From NCBI RefSeq assembly GCF_017996735.1, contig NZ_JAGOGJ010000025.1, positions 1 to 64,000 of the forward strand: DNA of 64,000 nt. Reading direction: 5' to 3'. Both the position numbers and the translations under genes were made by a program. Numbering within the stretch: the stretch's first letter is position 1; each line of letters starts with the position of its first letter. Of this stretch, positions 1 to 7,796 are shown one piece after another. A model generated the notes under the pieces. It was not told the origin of the DNA, did not search any database, and worked only from the letters and a program-made list of their open reading frames with translations. Origin of the DNA: Niveispirillum sp. GTDB lineage: Bacteria > Pseudomonadota > Alphaproteobacteria > Azospirillales > Azospirillaceae.

Positions 1-1547
1 GGTTCACAGATCAGGGCGCGGGCGATGGCCACCCGCTGCTGTTCCCCACCCGACAGTTCGGCCGGAAAGCGGTCGGCGGCACTGGCGGGCAGCGCCACCT
101 TGGCCAGGGTCGCCGCCACGCGCGCCGCCGCCTGCCGCCGGTCCAGGGGGAAGAAATGCCGGGCCACCGCGCCCAGGATATCCCCCACCTTCTGACGCGG
201 GTTCAGGGCGCGGGACGGGTTCTGGAAGATATACTGGATACGCCGCCGCTGCGCGGCATCGCGCAGGCCGCCGCGCAAGGATTGTTCCACCCCATCCAGC
301 CGCAAGCTGCCGCCGATATCGTCCCCCAGCCCCATGATGGCGCGGGCCAGCGTGGTCTTTCCCGACCCCGACGCCCCGACCAGGGCCGTGCATTCACCGG
401 CATGAAGATCAAGATCCACACCCGACAGCACCACCTGCCCGCCATAGCGGGCCGTGGCACCGCGCACCGACAGCAGCGGCGCCCGGTCATCGCTTGCGGA
501 TGCGGTACCGGACTGTTCGACGGCGACGGCCAATGGACCGGACACGGGGTGATGGCAGGCCACCCCATGGCCCCGCCCCTGTTCCTGCCATACCGACCTG
601 TCCAGGCAGCGGCCGGTGGAGACCGCGCAGCGGGAACGGAAGGGGCACCCCTCCCCCCGTGCAGACGGGGCGGCGGCGTGGCCGGGCACGGCGATCAGAT
701 GGCGCCTCACCGCCACATCGGGCATGGCCGCCAGCAGGCCGCGCGTATAGGGATGGCGCGGTTGGGCGAACAGCGTGTTGCTGGCCGCCGCCTCCACCAC
801 CCGACCGGCATACAGCACGATCAGACGGTCGACCAGATCGCGCACCACGGTCAGATCATGGGAAACATACAGCGCCGCCACCCCCTGCCGCCGGCAGAGA
901 TTGCGCACGGTTTCCAGCACCTGCGCCTTGGTGACCACATCCAGGGCGGTGGTCGGCTCGTCCAGCACCACCAGGCGCGGGCGCAGCAGGAAGGCCAGGG
1001 CCAGCAGGACGCGCTGCTGCTGACCGCCGGAAAGCTGATGCGGGAAACGCTGGCGGAAGACGGGATCGGTGGGCAGGCCGACATCGGCCATCACGGCGGC
1101 AATACGCTCCGCCCGCCCATCCGCCTTCAGGGCGGGCGCATGCACATCCAGCAATTCCTCCAGATGCGCGCCGATCCGCAGCATGGGGTTGAGGGCGGCA
1201 CCGGGGTCCTGCGGCACATGCGCCACCCTGGCCCCCCGCAGGTCGCGCAGGGCGACGGGGTCGGCGGACAGGATGTCCAGATCATCCAGCCGCACAAGGC
1301 CACCGCTAATCACCGCCCCCTTGCGGGTATGGCCCAGCAGGGCGGCGGCGATGGTGCTCTTGCCCGACCCGCTTTCCCCCACCAGCCCCACAATCTCCCC
1401 AGGGCGCAGGGTGAAGCTGATATCGCTGACGATATCGGCGCCACCGCCGGCCAGACTGACCCGCAGCCCCTCCACCCGCAGCAGCGGCGCGGGTTCAGGC
1501 ACGATGGCGAATTCGGCGGCGAATTCGACGGCGAATTCAGCCGGCAT
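1..1547 (-). CDS. Oligopeptide/dipeptide-type ABC importer, double ATPase subunit (C-terminus cut by window edge)
   Basis: Powers uptake through the two permeases encoded just upstream. Two complete nucleotide-binding domains lie in one chain: domain 1 has Walker A GESGSGKST near residues 57-65 and signature LSGGQQQRV near 170; domain 2 has Walker A GASGSGKTT near residue 390 and signature LSGGEQQRV near 495. Between them is a Cys-containing OppD/DppD-type C-terminal segment (GCPFRSRC), so this is a natural DppD-DppF fusion. The ATG at 1547 overlaps the permease stop by 11 bp, indicating translational coupling. The N-terminus is odd: three near-repeats of Ala-Glu-Phe-Ala, encoded by three GAATTC copies. 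The reading frame is still open at base 1. Given its operon partners, the cargo is more likely an organosulfur compound than a peptide (inference). Confidence 0.93.
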   Translation of the reverse strand, partial: MPAEFAVEFAAEFAIVPEPAPLLRVEGLRVSLAGGGADIVSDISFTLRPGEIVGLVGESGSGKSTIAAALLGHTRKGAVISGGLVRLDDLDILSADPVALRDLRGARVAHVPQDPGAALNPMLRIGAHLEELLDVHAPALKADGRAERIAAVMADVGLPTDPVFRQRFPHQLSGGQQQRVLLALAFLLRPRLVVLDEPTTALDVVTKAQVLETVRNLCRRQGVAALYVSHDLTVVRDLVDRLIVLYAGRVVEAAASNTLFAQPRHPYTRGLLAAMPDVAVRRHLIAVPGHAAAPSARGEGCPFRSRCAVSTGRCLDRSVWQEQGRGHGVACHHPVSGPLAVAVEQSGTASASDDRAPLLSVRGATARYGGQVVLSGVDLDLHAGECTALVGASGSGKTTLARAIMGLGDDIGGSLRLDGVEQSLRGGLRDAAQRRRIQYIFQNPSRALNPRQKVGDILGAVARHFFPLDRRQAAARVAATLAKVALPASAADRFPAELSGGEQQRVAIARALICE

Positions 1548-2388
1548 GGCCGTTCCCCCTGGTCTGTGTACCGATACGGGCATTCAGGCGGGACACGCCC
1601 TCGGCCACCAGATTGGCGCCCAGCGCGAACAGGCCGATCAGGACCACGGGCGCCAGGGCAGCCCAGGGATGCAGCACCAGTCCCGCCCGGTTCTCATTGA
1701 TCATCAGGCCCCGATCGGCGGCGGGCGGCGCAACGCCGTAGCCCAGTAAACTGAGCCCCGCTAGCATCGAAATGGCCCAGGTCAGCATGATGCCGAAATG
1801 CACCAGCAGCGGCGTGGCGATGTTGGGCAGGATTTCCCGGAACAGGATGCGCGGCGCCGGATAGCCCAGCAGACGCGCCGCCTCCACAAATTCCAGCTTC
1901 GCCACGCCCATCGTGACGCCACGCGCCAGCCGCACCACGCCCGGCACAAAGGCGATGGCCACCGTTAGCACGATCAATCCCGGCTCCCGGCCCAGCATGG
2001 ACACGACCAGCAGCACCAGGATCAGGTCGGGAAAGGCCAGCAGCACATCAGTGCCCCAGACAATCGCCTGATCCGTGCGCCGGCCCGCGAACCCGGCCAG
2101 GATGCCGATGGCGGCGCCCACCAGCAGGGCGGCCAGCGCCGAGGCCAAACTCATCCACAGCACGGTCCAGCCGCCATGCAGCAGACGCGACACCACATCG
2201 CGGCCCAGATAATCATAGCCCAGCCATGCTGCCCCCGATGGCGGCGCATAGGGCTGGCCGACCAGCGCATCCTGCGCATGCGGGGCCAGGACGGGACCGG
2301 CCAGGGCGAACAGCAGAACGCCCAGCAGCAGCGCCAGGCCCAGGCGCAGTTGTCGTTCGCGCGGCAGGGCGGGCAGCGTAAAACTCAT
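1537..2388 (-). CDS. ABC importer permease, DppC/OppC type
   Basis: Inner-membrane permease of 283 residues, the usual DppC length, with about six hydrophobic segments. The first is near residues 12-35 (GLALLLGVLLFALAGPVL). The EAA loop is recognisable around FVEAARLLGYPAPRILFREILPN. I chose the ATG at 2388 because it overlaps the stop of the upstream permease in an ATGA junction, although the frame stays open further upstream. It overlaps the ATPase downstream by 11 bp. With its partner it forms the transmembrane channel receiving substrate from the lipoprotein encoded at 4896-6455. Confidence 0.93.
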   Translation of the reverse strand: MSFTLPALPRERQLRLGLALLLGVLLFALAGPVLAPHAQDALVGQPYAPPSGAAWLGYDYLGRDVVSRLLHGGWTVLWMSLASALAALLVGAAIGILAGFAGRRTDQAIVWGTDVLLAFPDLILVLLVVSMLGREPGLIVLTVAIAFVPGVVRLARGVTMGVAKLEFVEAARLLGYPAPRILFREILPNIATPLLVHFGIMLTWAISMLAGLSLLGYGVAPPAADRGLMINENRAGLVLHPWAALAPVVLIGLFALGANLVAEGVSRLNARIGTQTRGNGHAG

Positions 2389-3473
2389 GTCCCACCCCCG
2401 CTCAGCTTCCAGGCGGCGCGCGACCCGGGCTTCAATGTCGGCCTTGCCGCCGTGCGCAGGCGCGGGGTCAGCAACACCGTGACGATATCGGCCAGCAGAT
2501 TGACCAGAACGACCAGTCCCGCCTGCAGCAGGGTGATGGCCTGGATGACGGGGATGTCCCGCATCTCGATGGCGGAATTGAGCGCACTGCCCAGACCGGG
2601 ATAGGAGAAGACCACCTCCACGATCACCGCCCCGCCCAGCAGGACACGCGCCGTCATGGCGATGCCCTGTACCGTGGGCACCAGGGCGTTGGGCACGGCA
2701 TGCCGCCACAGCAGACGGCGTTCAGACAGTCCGCGCAGCCGGGCGGCGGCCACATAATCGGCCTCCAGCACCTCGATCACGCCCGCCCGTACCAGCCGCA
2801 CCAGGAAGGGCAGGATGGACAGGACCAGCGTCACCGTGGGCAGCACGAGATAGGCGGGCTGTGCCAACGGTGACCGCGACGGGTCCAGCAGCGACACGGC
2901 CGGCAGCACGGGCAGGATATTGGTGGCGAAGATCAGGATCAGGCCGATGGCCAGGATGAAACCGGGCAGCGCCTTGAACAGGATCAGCCCCGCCATGGCG
3001 ACCCTGTCCAGCCTTCCATCCCGCCGTACGGCCAGGGCCACCCCCAGCAGCAGCGACAGCGGAATGGTGACCGCCAGCACCAGCAGCATCAGGACCAGCG
3101 AATTGCCGAACCGGTCGCGCACGATGCTGACCGCTTCCACGTCGCTGTCCAGCGAGCGGCCGAAATCGAACCGCAAGGCATCGCCCAGCCAATGGGCGTA
3201 CTGAACCGGCAGGGGCCGGTCCAGCCCCAATTGCCCGCGCAGCACCGCCACCGCCTGTTCCGTCGCCTCCGGTCCCAGGATCACGCGGGCCGGGTCGGAC
3301 GGCAGGGCCTGGGTGGCGGCAAAGACGATGATGGTGATGGCGAACACCGTCGCCACCCCGACCAGCAGCCGGCGCAGAAGCCAGGGCAACCAGGACGGGA
3401 CCGTCAGGGCGACGCGGCCCTCCAGGTCCTCCCCGATCAGCAGGCCACGGCGGGTGAAAGGCTGGCTTGTCAT
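2385..3473 (-). CDS. ABC importer permease, DppB/OppB type
   Basis: Inner-membrane permease of 362 residues with the DppB layout: a first membrane segment near residues 33-52 (LLVGVATVFAITIIVFAA), a large periplasmic loop containing the GLDRPLPVQYAHWL motif, then five more segments. The EAA loop (DYVAAARLRGLSERRLLWRHAVPNAL) lies near residue 255. The start overlaps the monooxygenase stop in an ATGA junction, which supports it although it leaves about 30 residues before the first membrane helix, longer than usual. It sits between a flavin monooxygenase gene and the DppC-type permease, tying transport to oxidation in one transcript. Confidence 0.93.
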   Translation of the reverse strand: MTSQPFTRRGLLIGEDLEGRVALTVPSWLPWLLRRLLVGVATVFAITIIVFAATQALPSDPARVILGPEATEQAVAVLRGQLGLDRPLPVQYAHWLGDALRFDFGRSLDSDVEAVSIVRDRFGNSLVLMLLVLAVTIPLSLLLGVALAVRRDGRLDRVAMAGLILFKALPGFILAIGLILIFATNILPVLPAVSLLDPSRSPLAQPAYLVLPTVTLVLSILPFLVRLVRAGVIEVLEADYVAAARLRGLSERRLLWRHAVPNALVPTVQGIAMTARVLLGGAVIVEVVFSYPGLGSALNSAIEMRDIPVIQAITLLQAGLVVLVNLLADIVTVLLTPRLRTAARPTLKPGSRAAWKLSGGGT

Positions 3474-4696
3474 GCGACCAGGGCCTCCTTGGCGCCGGCC
3501 GCCGCCTTGGGTCTGGCCTGCACCTCTCCCGTGGGCTGTTTCACCCGTAGCGACGCGATGTCGAACCCATGGTCAAGGTCCAGCAGCGGGAACAGCAGGT
3601 CGGCCACCCTTTGCGCCTCCCCCACCAGCGGGAAGCCGGACAGGATGAAGGCATCGGTCCCCTGGTCGGCATATTCGCGCAGGCGGGCGGCCACATTCTG
3701 GGCACTGCCGACCAGCGTCGTGCCGGATGCGGGGCCCAGTATGTCGAAGCCGAACCAGGCCGGGCCCACCCAGACATTGGGATAGATTTCCAGATCACGG
3801 GCGCTGGGCAGCCGCCCCGCACGCAGCGTTTCAAGGTTGCGCTGCACCTGTGGATCGTCGCTGACATAGGTCTCAAATGTCTGGCCCGGTGGCAGACGCT
3901 GTTCCACCGACCGGCGGGCATGGGCGACAGACGAGCGTTGCAGCAGCCATTCGGCGTGCGCCCAGGCCTCCTCCTCCGTCTCCCGCACGATGATCTGCAG
4001 ACGGGTGCCGTATTGCAGGGTCCGCCCGATCTTCAAAGCTTCCGCGCCGACACGCCGGAACTTGTCACCCAGCTTGGGCGGGGTGTTGGCGAAGGACAGA
4101 TAGACATCCAGCAGCTTGACCGAATGCGCCACACCGGGGTCCGATGTGCCGGCACCCCAGAGCGGCACACCCGCCGGCTGATAGGGGCCGGCCCAGACAC
4201 TCATGGGGGCGGCCCCTTCCGGGCGGGGCGACAGTTTCACGAACTGCCCGTCATAGCCGCTGCGGTCCCCCGCATAGGCGCGGCGGAACGCGTCCCAATA
4301 TTCGAAGCTGAACTGATAACGCTCGTCATGGGGATAATGCACGCCCAGCGCCGCCAGACCCGCATCATTGCCGTTCACGACATTGAACAGCAGACGGCCG
4401 TTGGAGAAATGGTCGAAGGTCTGCGCATATTTGGCCAGAACGGCGGGCGACACCTCGCCCGGATGCTGGGCCACCAGGAATTTCATCCGCTCCGTGGCCG
4501 GGATCAGGGCGGCGGCCACCGCCAGGCTCTCATAGGCGCTGGTGCCCAGCAGCGCACCATAGAAGCCCAGCCGGTCGATGGTGACGGCCAGTTGCTGGAG
4601 ATGGTCCAGGCCCGTGTGCCACCGCCCCTCCGGCTGCCACGGATAGGGGCCATCGGGGGCGGTCAGGTACCAGAGCAGCTTGATCGGTCGGGTCAT
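3470..4696 (-). CDS. SsuD-type flavin-dependent monooxygenase (LLM class), copy 1
   Basis: Predicted FMNH2-dependent monooxygenase of 408 residues. The SsuD fold is visible from KLLWYLTAPDGPYPW at the N-terminus through RLQIIVRETEEEAW in the middle to LREYADQGTDAFILSGFP near the C-terminus. Family members cleave C-S bonds of sulfonates using reduced flavin from a partner reductase. The ATG at 4696 matches the start of the paralog at 6472-7659; a start 17 codons earlier is possible. Two SsuD active-site positions differ: the Cys of the GRSCEDAW segment is absent, and the His of RLHVIVRET is Gln, so the substrate is probably not a simple alkanesulfonate. It overlaps the DppB-type permease by 4 bp. 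Confidence 0.88.
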   Translation of the reverse strand: MTRPIKLLWYLTAPDGPYPWQPEGRWHTGLDHLQQLAVTIDRLGFYGALLGTSAYESLAVAAALIPATERMKFLVAQHPGEVSPAVLAKYAQTFDHFSNGRLLFNVVNGNDAGLAALGVHYPHDERYQFSFEYWDAFRRAYAGDRSGYDGQFVKLSPRPEGAAPMSVWAGPYQPAGVPLWGAGTSDPGVAHSVKLLDVYLSFANTPPKLGDKFRRVGAEALKIGRTLQYGTRLQIIVRETEEEAWAHAEWLLQRSSVAHARRSVEQRLPPGQTFETYVSDDPQVQRNLETLRAGRLPSARDLEIYPNVWVGPAWFGFDILGPASGTTLVGSAQNVAARLREYADQGTDAFILSGFPLVGEAQRVADLLFPLLDLDHGFDIASLRVKQPTGEVQARPKAAAGAKEALVA

Positions 4697-4895
4697 GGAT
4701 CGGGTTCCGTCGATGGGGCAAGCCCCTGAACGTGTATTATCACGCAAGGATCATGCCAATTTCACACATGATGAAATGGTAATGCAGCGCAACGATTGGA
4801 CAGATCATCTGTGTTGAACTGTTGCTTTACGCGCAGGGACCGCGCACGGGACTGTTGAAATCCGTGCAGCCCGGCCCCGTCCTGTCCAACGCCGA

Positions 4896-6455
4896 TCACA
4901 CCCACAGCTTGTCGAAGCGCCAGGTGGGGAAATGGGAGTTTTCCGCCTCCGCCCCGCCCACCCGGTCGGAAATGCCGTCAAGGGTGTTGGAGAAGCCCCA
5001 GATGATCATCCCGCCCCTTTCATGCTGGATGCGCTGTGCGGCATGGACCAGCGCCTTGCGCTTTTCCAGGTCGGGCTGGGCCAGGGCCGCTGTAAACAGG
5101 CGCGCGAATTCGGGATCGCGGAAATGGGTCTTGTTGCCGGCCGATGTGGGGGCGTCGGTGTGCAGACCCGTGGGTATCCAGGACAGGCCCAGCATGCCGC
5201 TGCCCATGGCCCCGCCGCTGGAAAAACCCCAATCCAGCCGCTGTGGGCCGGTGAAGGTGGGATTGTCCACCTTGCGCACGGTGATTTCCACGCCCGCCTT
5301 CTTGGCCTGCTCCGCAAAGACCAGGGCCGCACTGGCCGCCGCCGGGCTGGCCACCAGTTCCACCTTCAGGACACCGTGCCCCGCCTCGTCCAGCAGACGT
5401 CTGGCAGCGGCGGGGTCATAGGTACGCTGCGGGATGGAACGGTCAAAGGTCGGGTCGTGGGGGGAATAGAGGTCGTTGGCAATCCGCCCCTGGCCCAGCA
5501 GGGCGCGGTCGACCAGATCCTGACGGTCGACAAGCAAGCGGAAGGCCTGGCGCACACGCACATCGTCGAACGGGGCGACCGATGTATTCATGTCAAACGA
5601 TTGCCAGCCATTGGTCTGCGACACCAGAACCCGTGCACCGCTGCCCGGCTTGATCAGGCCCACCTGCTCGGGCAGCAGGGCATTGGCCAGATCAATCTGT
5701 CCGGACAGCAGTGCCGCGATGCGGCTGGTCTGGTCCTTGAACTCGATGATCTCCAACTCGTCGGCATAGGGCTTGCCGTCCTTGAAGTAATTCTCGAACC
5801 GGGTGAACAGTGCCCGCTGACCCGGCACATAATCGCCCGGATTCTTCAGCTTGTACGGCCCGGCACCGACCGGGTTGGTGACAGGGTGGTAATCCGCCGG
5901 CACGATGCCGCCGAAATTGGTCCAGGTGTCGGGCAGCGCGATGAAGCCCTGGCCGTCACGCACCGGGATGCGCACAGTCCGGCCGTCCAGCCGCTGCAGA
6001 TTGTCCCGGTCGATCTGGTTGACCAGGGACCCGTAGGGAGAGGCCAGTTGCGGATCGGTCAGGCGGCGGATGGAAAAGATCACGTCATCGGCCGTGATGC
6101 TTTTGCCATTGTGGAATTCCAGGCCGGGTTTCAGACGGATGGTCCAGAGGGTGGCGTCGTCATTCACCTCCGCAAACTCGGCCAGGGCCAGATCCGGCGT
6201 CATCACCGGCGACCATTCCCACAGCTTGGCATAAAGGGCGAAGCCCCGGATGGTGCTGCCCAGGCCTACGGGCTTGTGCGCGTCCAGATTGCCCGACCGG
6301 TCGCCGTCGACGATACCCAGACGCAGGCGCCCGCCCCGGCGCGGCACCAGACCCGGTCCCGTGGCCTTGTCCTGCGACGGGCCGCAGCCCGTCAGGGCCA
6401 GCAAGCCGCCCGCACCGGCGGCGGCCAGCAGATGGCGGCGTGAAAGCTCGATCAT
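4896..6455 (-). CDS. Family-5 extracellular solute-binding lipoprotein with Tat-type signal
   Basis: Captures substrate in the periplasm for the ABC importer encoded downstream. The 519-residue length is typical of SBP family 5 (DppA/OppA/NikA group). The N-terminus has a twin-arginine segment SRRHLL (residues 5-10), a hydrophobic stretch, and a lipobox LTGC with the lipidated Cys at 24. Family features include LKPGLEFHNGKSITADDVIFSIRR-like sequence near residue 110 and NPVGAGPYKL near residue 205. I chose the ATG at 6455, which follows a GGAGGGCAGGGACG ribosome-binding region and places the signal at the terminus. It lies 16 bp after monooxygenase copy 2. A 199-bp gap to copy 1 shows no convincing promoter or terminator. 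Confidence 0.92.
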   Translation of the reverse strand: MIELSRRHLLAAAGAGGLLALTGCGPSQDKATGPGLVPRRGGRLRLGIVDGDRSGNLDAHKPVGLGSTIRGFALYAKLWEWSPVMTPDLALAEFAEVNDDATLWTIRLKPGLEFHNGKSITADDVIFSIRRLTDPQLASPYGSLVNQIDRDNLQRLDGRTVRIPVRDGQGFIALPDTWTNFGGIVPADYHPVTNPVGAGPYKLKNPGDYVPGQRALFTRFENYFKDGKPYADELEIIEFKDQTSRIAALLSGQIDLANALLPEQVGLIKPGSGARVLVSQTNGWQSFDMNTSVAPFDDVRVRQAFRLLVDRQDLVDRALLGQGRIANDLYSPHDPTFDRSIPQRTYDPAAARRLLDEAGHGVLKVELVASPAAASAALVFAEQAKKAGVEITVRKVDNPTFTGPQRLDWGFSSGGAMGSGMLGLSWIPTGLHTDAPTSAGNKTHFRDPEFARLFTAALAQPDLEKRKALVHAAQRIQHERGGMIIWGFSNTLDGISDRVGGAEAENSHFPTWRFDKLWV

Positions 6456-6471
6456 CGTCCCTGCCCTCCGC

Positions 6472-7659
6472 TCAACGACCGCCGCCGGCCCGCAGGCCCA
6501 GGCGGGGAATGTCGAAACCATGGTCGATATCCAGCAGCGGGAAGACCAGATCGGCGAAACGCTGCGCCTCGCTGATCAACGGGAAGCCGGACAGGATGAA
6601 GGCCCCGCATCCTTGTGCTTCATACTCACGCAGGCGGGTCGCCACATTCTCCGCGCTGCCCACCAGGGCGGTACCGGCCAGCGGCGACAGGATGTTGAAG
6701 CCGAACAGCGATGGCCCCACCCAGACATTGGGGTAGATCTCCAGGTCCTTCGCACGCGGCAGCTTGCCCTGGCGGACAAGGTTCAGATTGTGCTGAACCC
6801 GTGGATCGGGGCTGACAAAGCTGTCGATGCTCTGTCCGCGCGGCAACTGCATCTCGATCGACTGCCGGGCATAGTCGATATGGGTGTGATCCAGCAGCCA
6901 TTGCGCGTATTCCCAGGCCTCTTCCTCCGTCTCGCGCACGATGATCTGCAGGCGGGTGCCGTAATTCAGGGTACGGCCGACCTTTGCCGCCTCCGCCGCC
7001 ACACCCCGGAACTTGTCGCCCAGCCTGGGCGGGGTGTCGGCAAAGCTGAGATAGGTGTCCAACAGCTTCACCGAATGCGCCACACCGGCGGGGGACGTGC
7101 CGGCACCCCACAGCGGCACGCCATCGGGCTGCACCGCCTTCAACGGTGCCTCCCGCACCCCGCGCCGGCCAAGCCCATATTCCGGCGGGGCCGGGGCCAG
7201 CTTCACATATTTGCCGGCATAGCCGTCGCGCTGCCCCTTATAGAAGCGCTGGAACGCATCCCAATATTCGAAGCTGAAATCATACCGCTCGTCATGTTCG
7301 TAATTGACGCCGAACACGGGCAGCACCGTGTCATTGCCATTCACGACATTATAGGCCATGCGCCCGCCGGAGAACCGGTCCTGGGTCAGCGCGATCTGCG
7401 CCAGCTTCACAGGGGATAGCAGCCCCGGATGGATGGCGGCCAGGAAGCGCATGCGCTTCGTCACCCCGATCATGGCGGATGAAACCGTCAGCACCTCATC
7501 CCCAAGACCAGTGCCAAGCAAGGCCCCGTAATAGCCCAGCCTGTCGATGGTGACCGCCAGTTGCTGCATATGCCGGAAATCAGTGTTCCAGCGCCCCTGC
7601 GGTTCCCAGGGAAACGGGCCGTCGGGGGCCGTAAGGTACCAGAGGATCTTGACCGCCAT
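6472..7659 (-). CDS. SsuD-type flavin-dependent monooxygenase (LLM class), copy 2
   Basis: Predicted FMNH2-dependent monooxygenase of 395 residues and a clear paralog of the copy at 3470-4696: both share WYLTAPDGP, QLAVTIDRLG, YGTRLQIIVRETEEEAW and LEIYPNVWVGP. It carries an insert near residue 170 (RRGVREAPLKAV) that copy 1 lacks, in the region preceding VPLWGAGTS. As in copy 1, the Cys and the RLH His of SsuD are not conserved. The ATG is preceded by AGGGAGCCTCCATC. Two divergent copies on one transcript suggest either different substrates or two successive oxidations; sequence alone cannot tell which. Confidence 0.88.
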   Translation of the reverse strand: MAVKILWYLTAPDGPFPWEPQGRWNTDFRHMQQLAVTIDRLGYYGALLGTGLGDEVLTVSSAMIGVTKRMRFLAAIHPGLLSPVKLAQIALTQDRFSGGRMAYNVVNGNDTVLPVFGVNYEHDERYDFSFEYWDAFQRFYKGQRDGYAGKYVKLAPAPPEYGLGRRGVREAPLKAVQPDGVPLWGAGTSPAGVAHSVKLLDTYLSFADTPPRLGDKFRGVAAEAAKVGRTLNYGTRLQIIVRETEEEAWEYAQWLLDHTHIDYARQSIEMQLPRGQSIDSFVSPDPRVQHNLNLVRQGKLPRAKDLEIYPNVWVGPSLFGFNILSPLAGTALVGSAENVATRLREYEAQGCGAFILSGFPLISEAQRFADLVFPLLDIDHGFDIPRLGLRAGGGR

Positions 7660-7685
7660 GATGGAGGCTCCCTTGAGAGTTCATA

Positions 7686-7786
7686 CCAGCGGCATGGCTG
7701 ATACCGCTGGAGGCCGGCGACCGCCGGTCCGGCGCCCATGCGCCGTCAGCCAAGCCGCCGGATGGCGGCGCCCGGCGTTGAGGGCA
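7686..7786 (+). repeat. Palindromic intergenic repeat, copy E1
   Basis: A GC-rich non-coding element between TonB receptor 1 and monooxygenase copy 2. It opens with an imperfect hairpin (CCAGCGG at 7686 pairing with CCGCTGG ending at 7710), runs into TGGAGGCCGGCGAC, and ends with a 24-nt block at 7763-7786. The 24-nt block matches 23 of 24 positions, and the TGGAGGCCG segment 13 of 14, in a second element at 19129-19229 in opposite orientation. E1 has about 41 extra bases between the two blocks and lacks the second hairpin. It resembles a REP/MITE-type repeat; I recognise no named family. Confidence 0.7.
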
Positions 7787-7796
7787 CCCGCTGTTA

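Noticed and set aside
4697..4895. A separate promoter or small gene in the gap between the binding lipoprotein and monooxygenase copy 1
   Set aside because: No convincing -35/-10 pair, hairpin or open frame with coding character; it may be a processed spacer within the operon.
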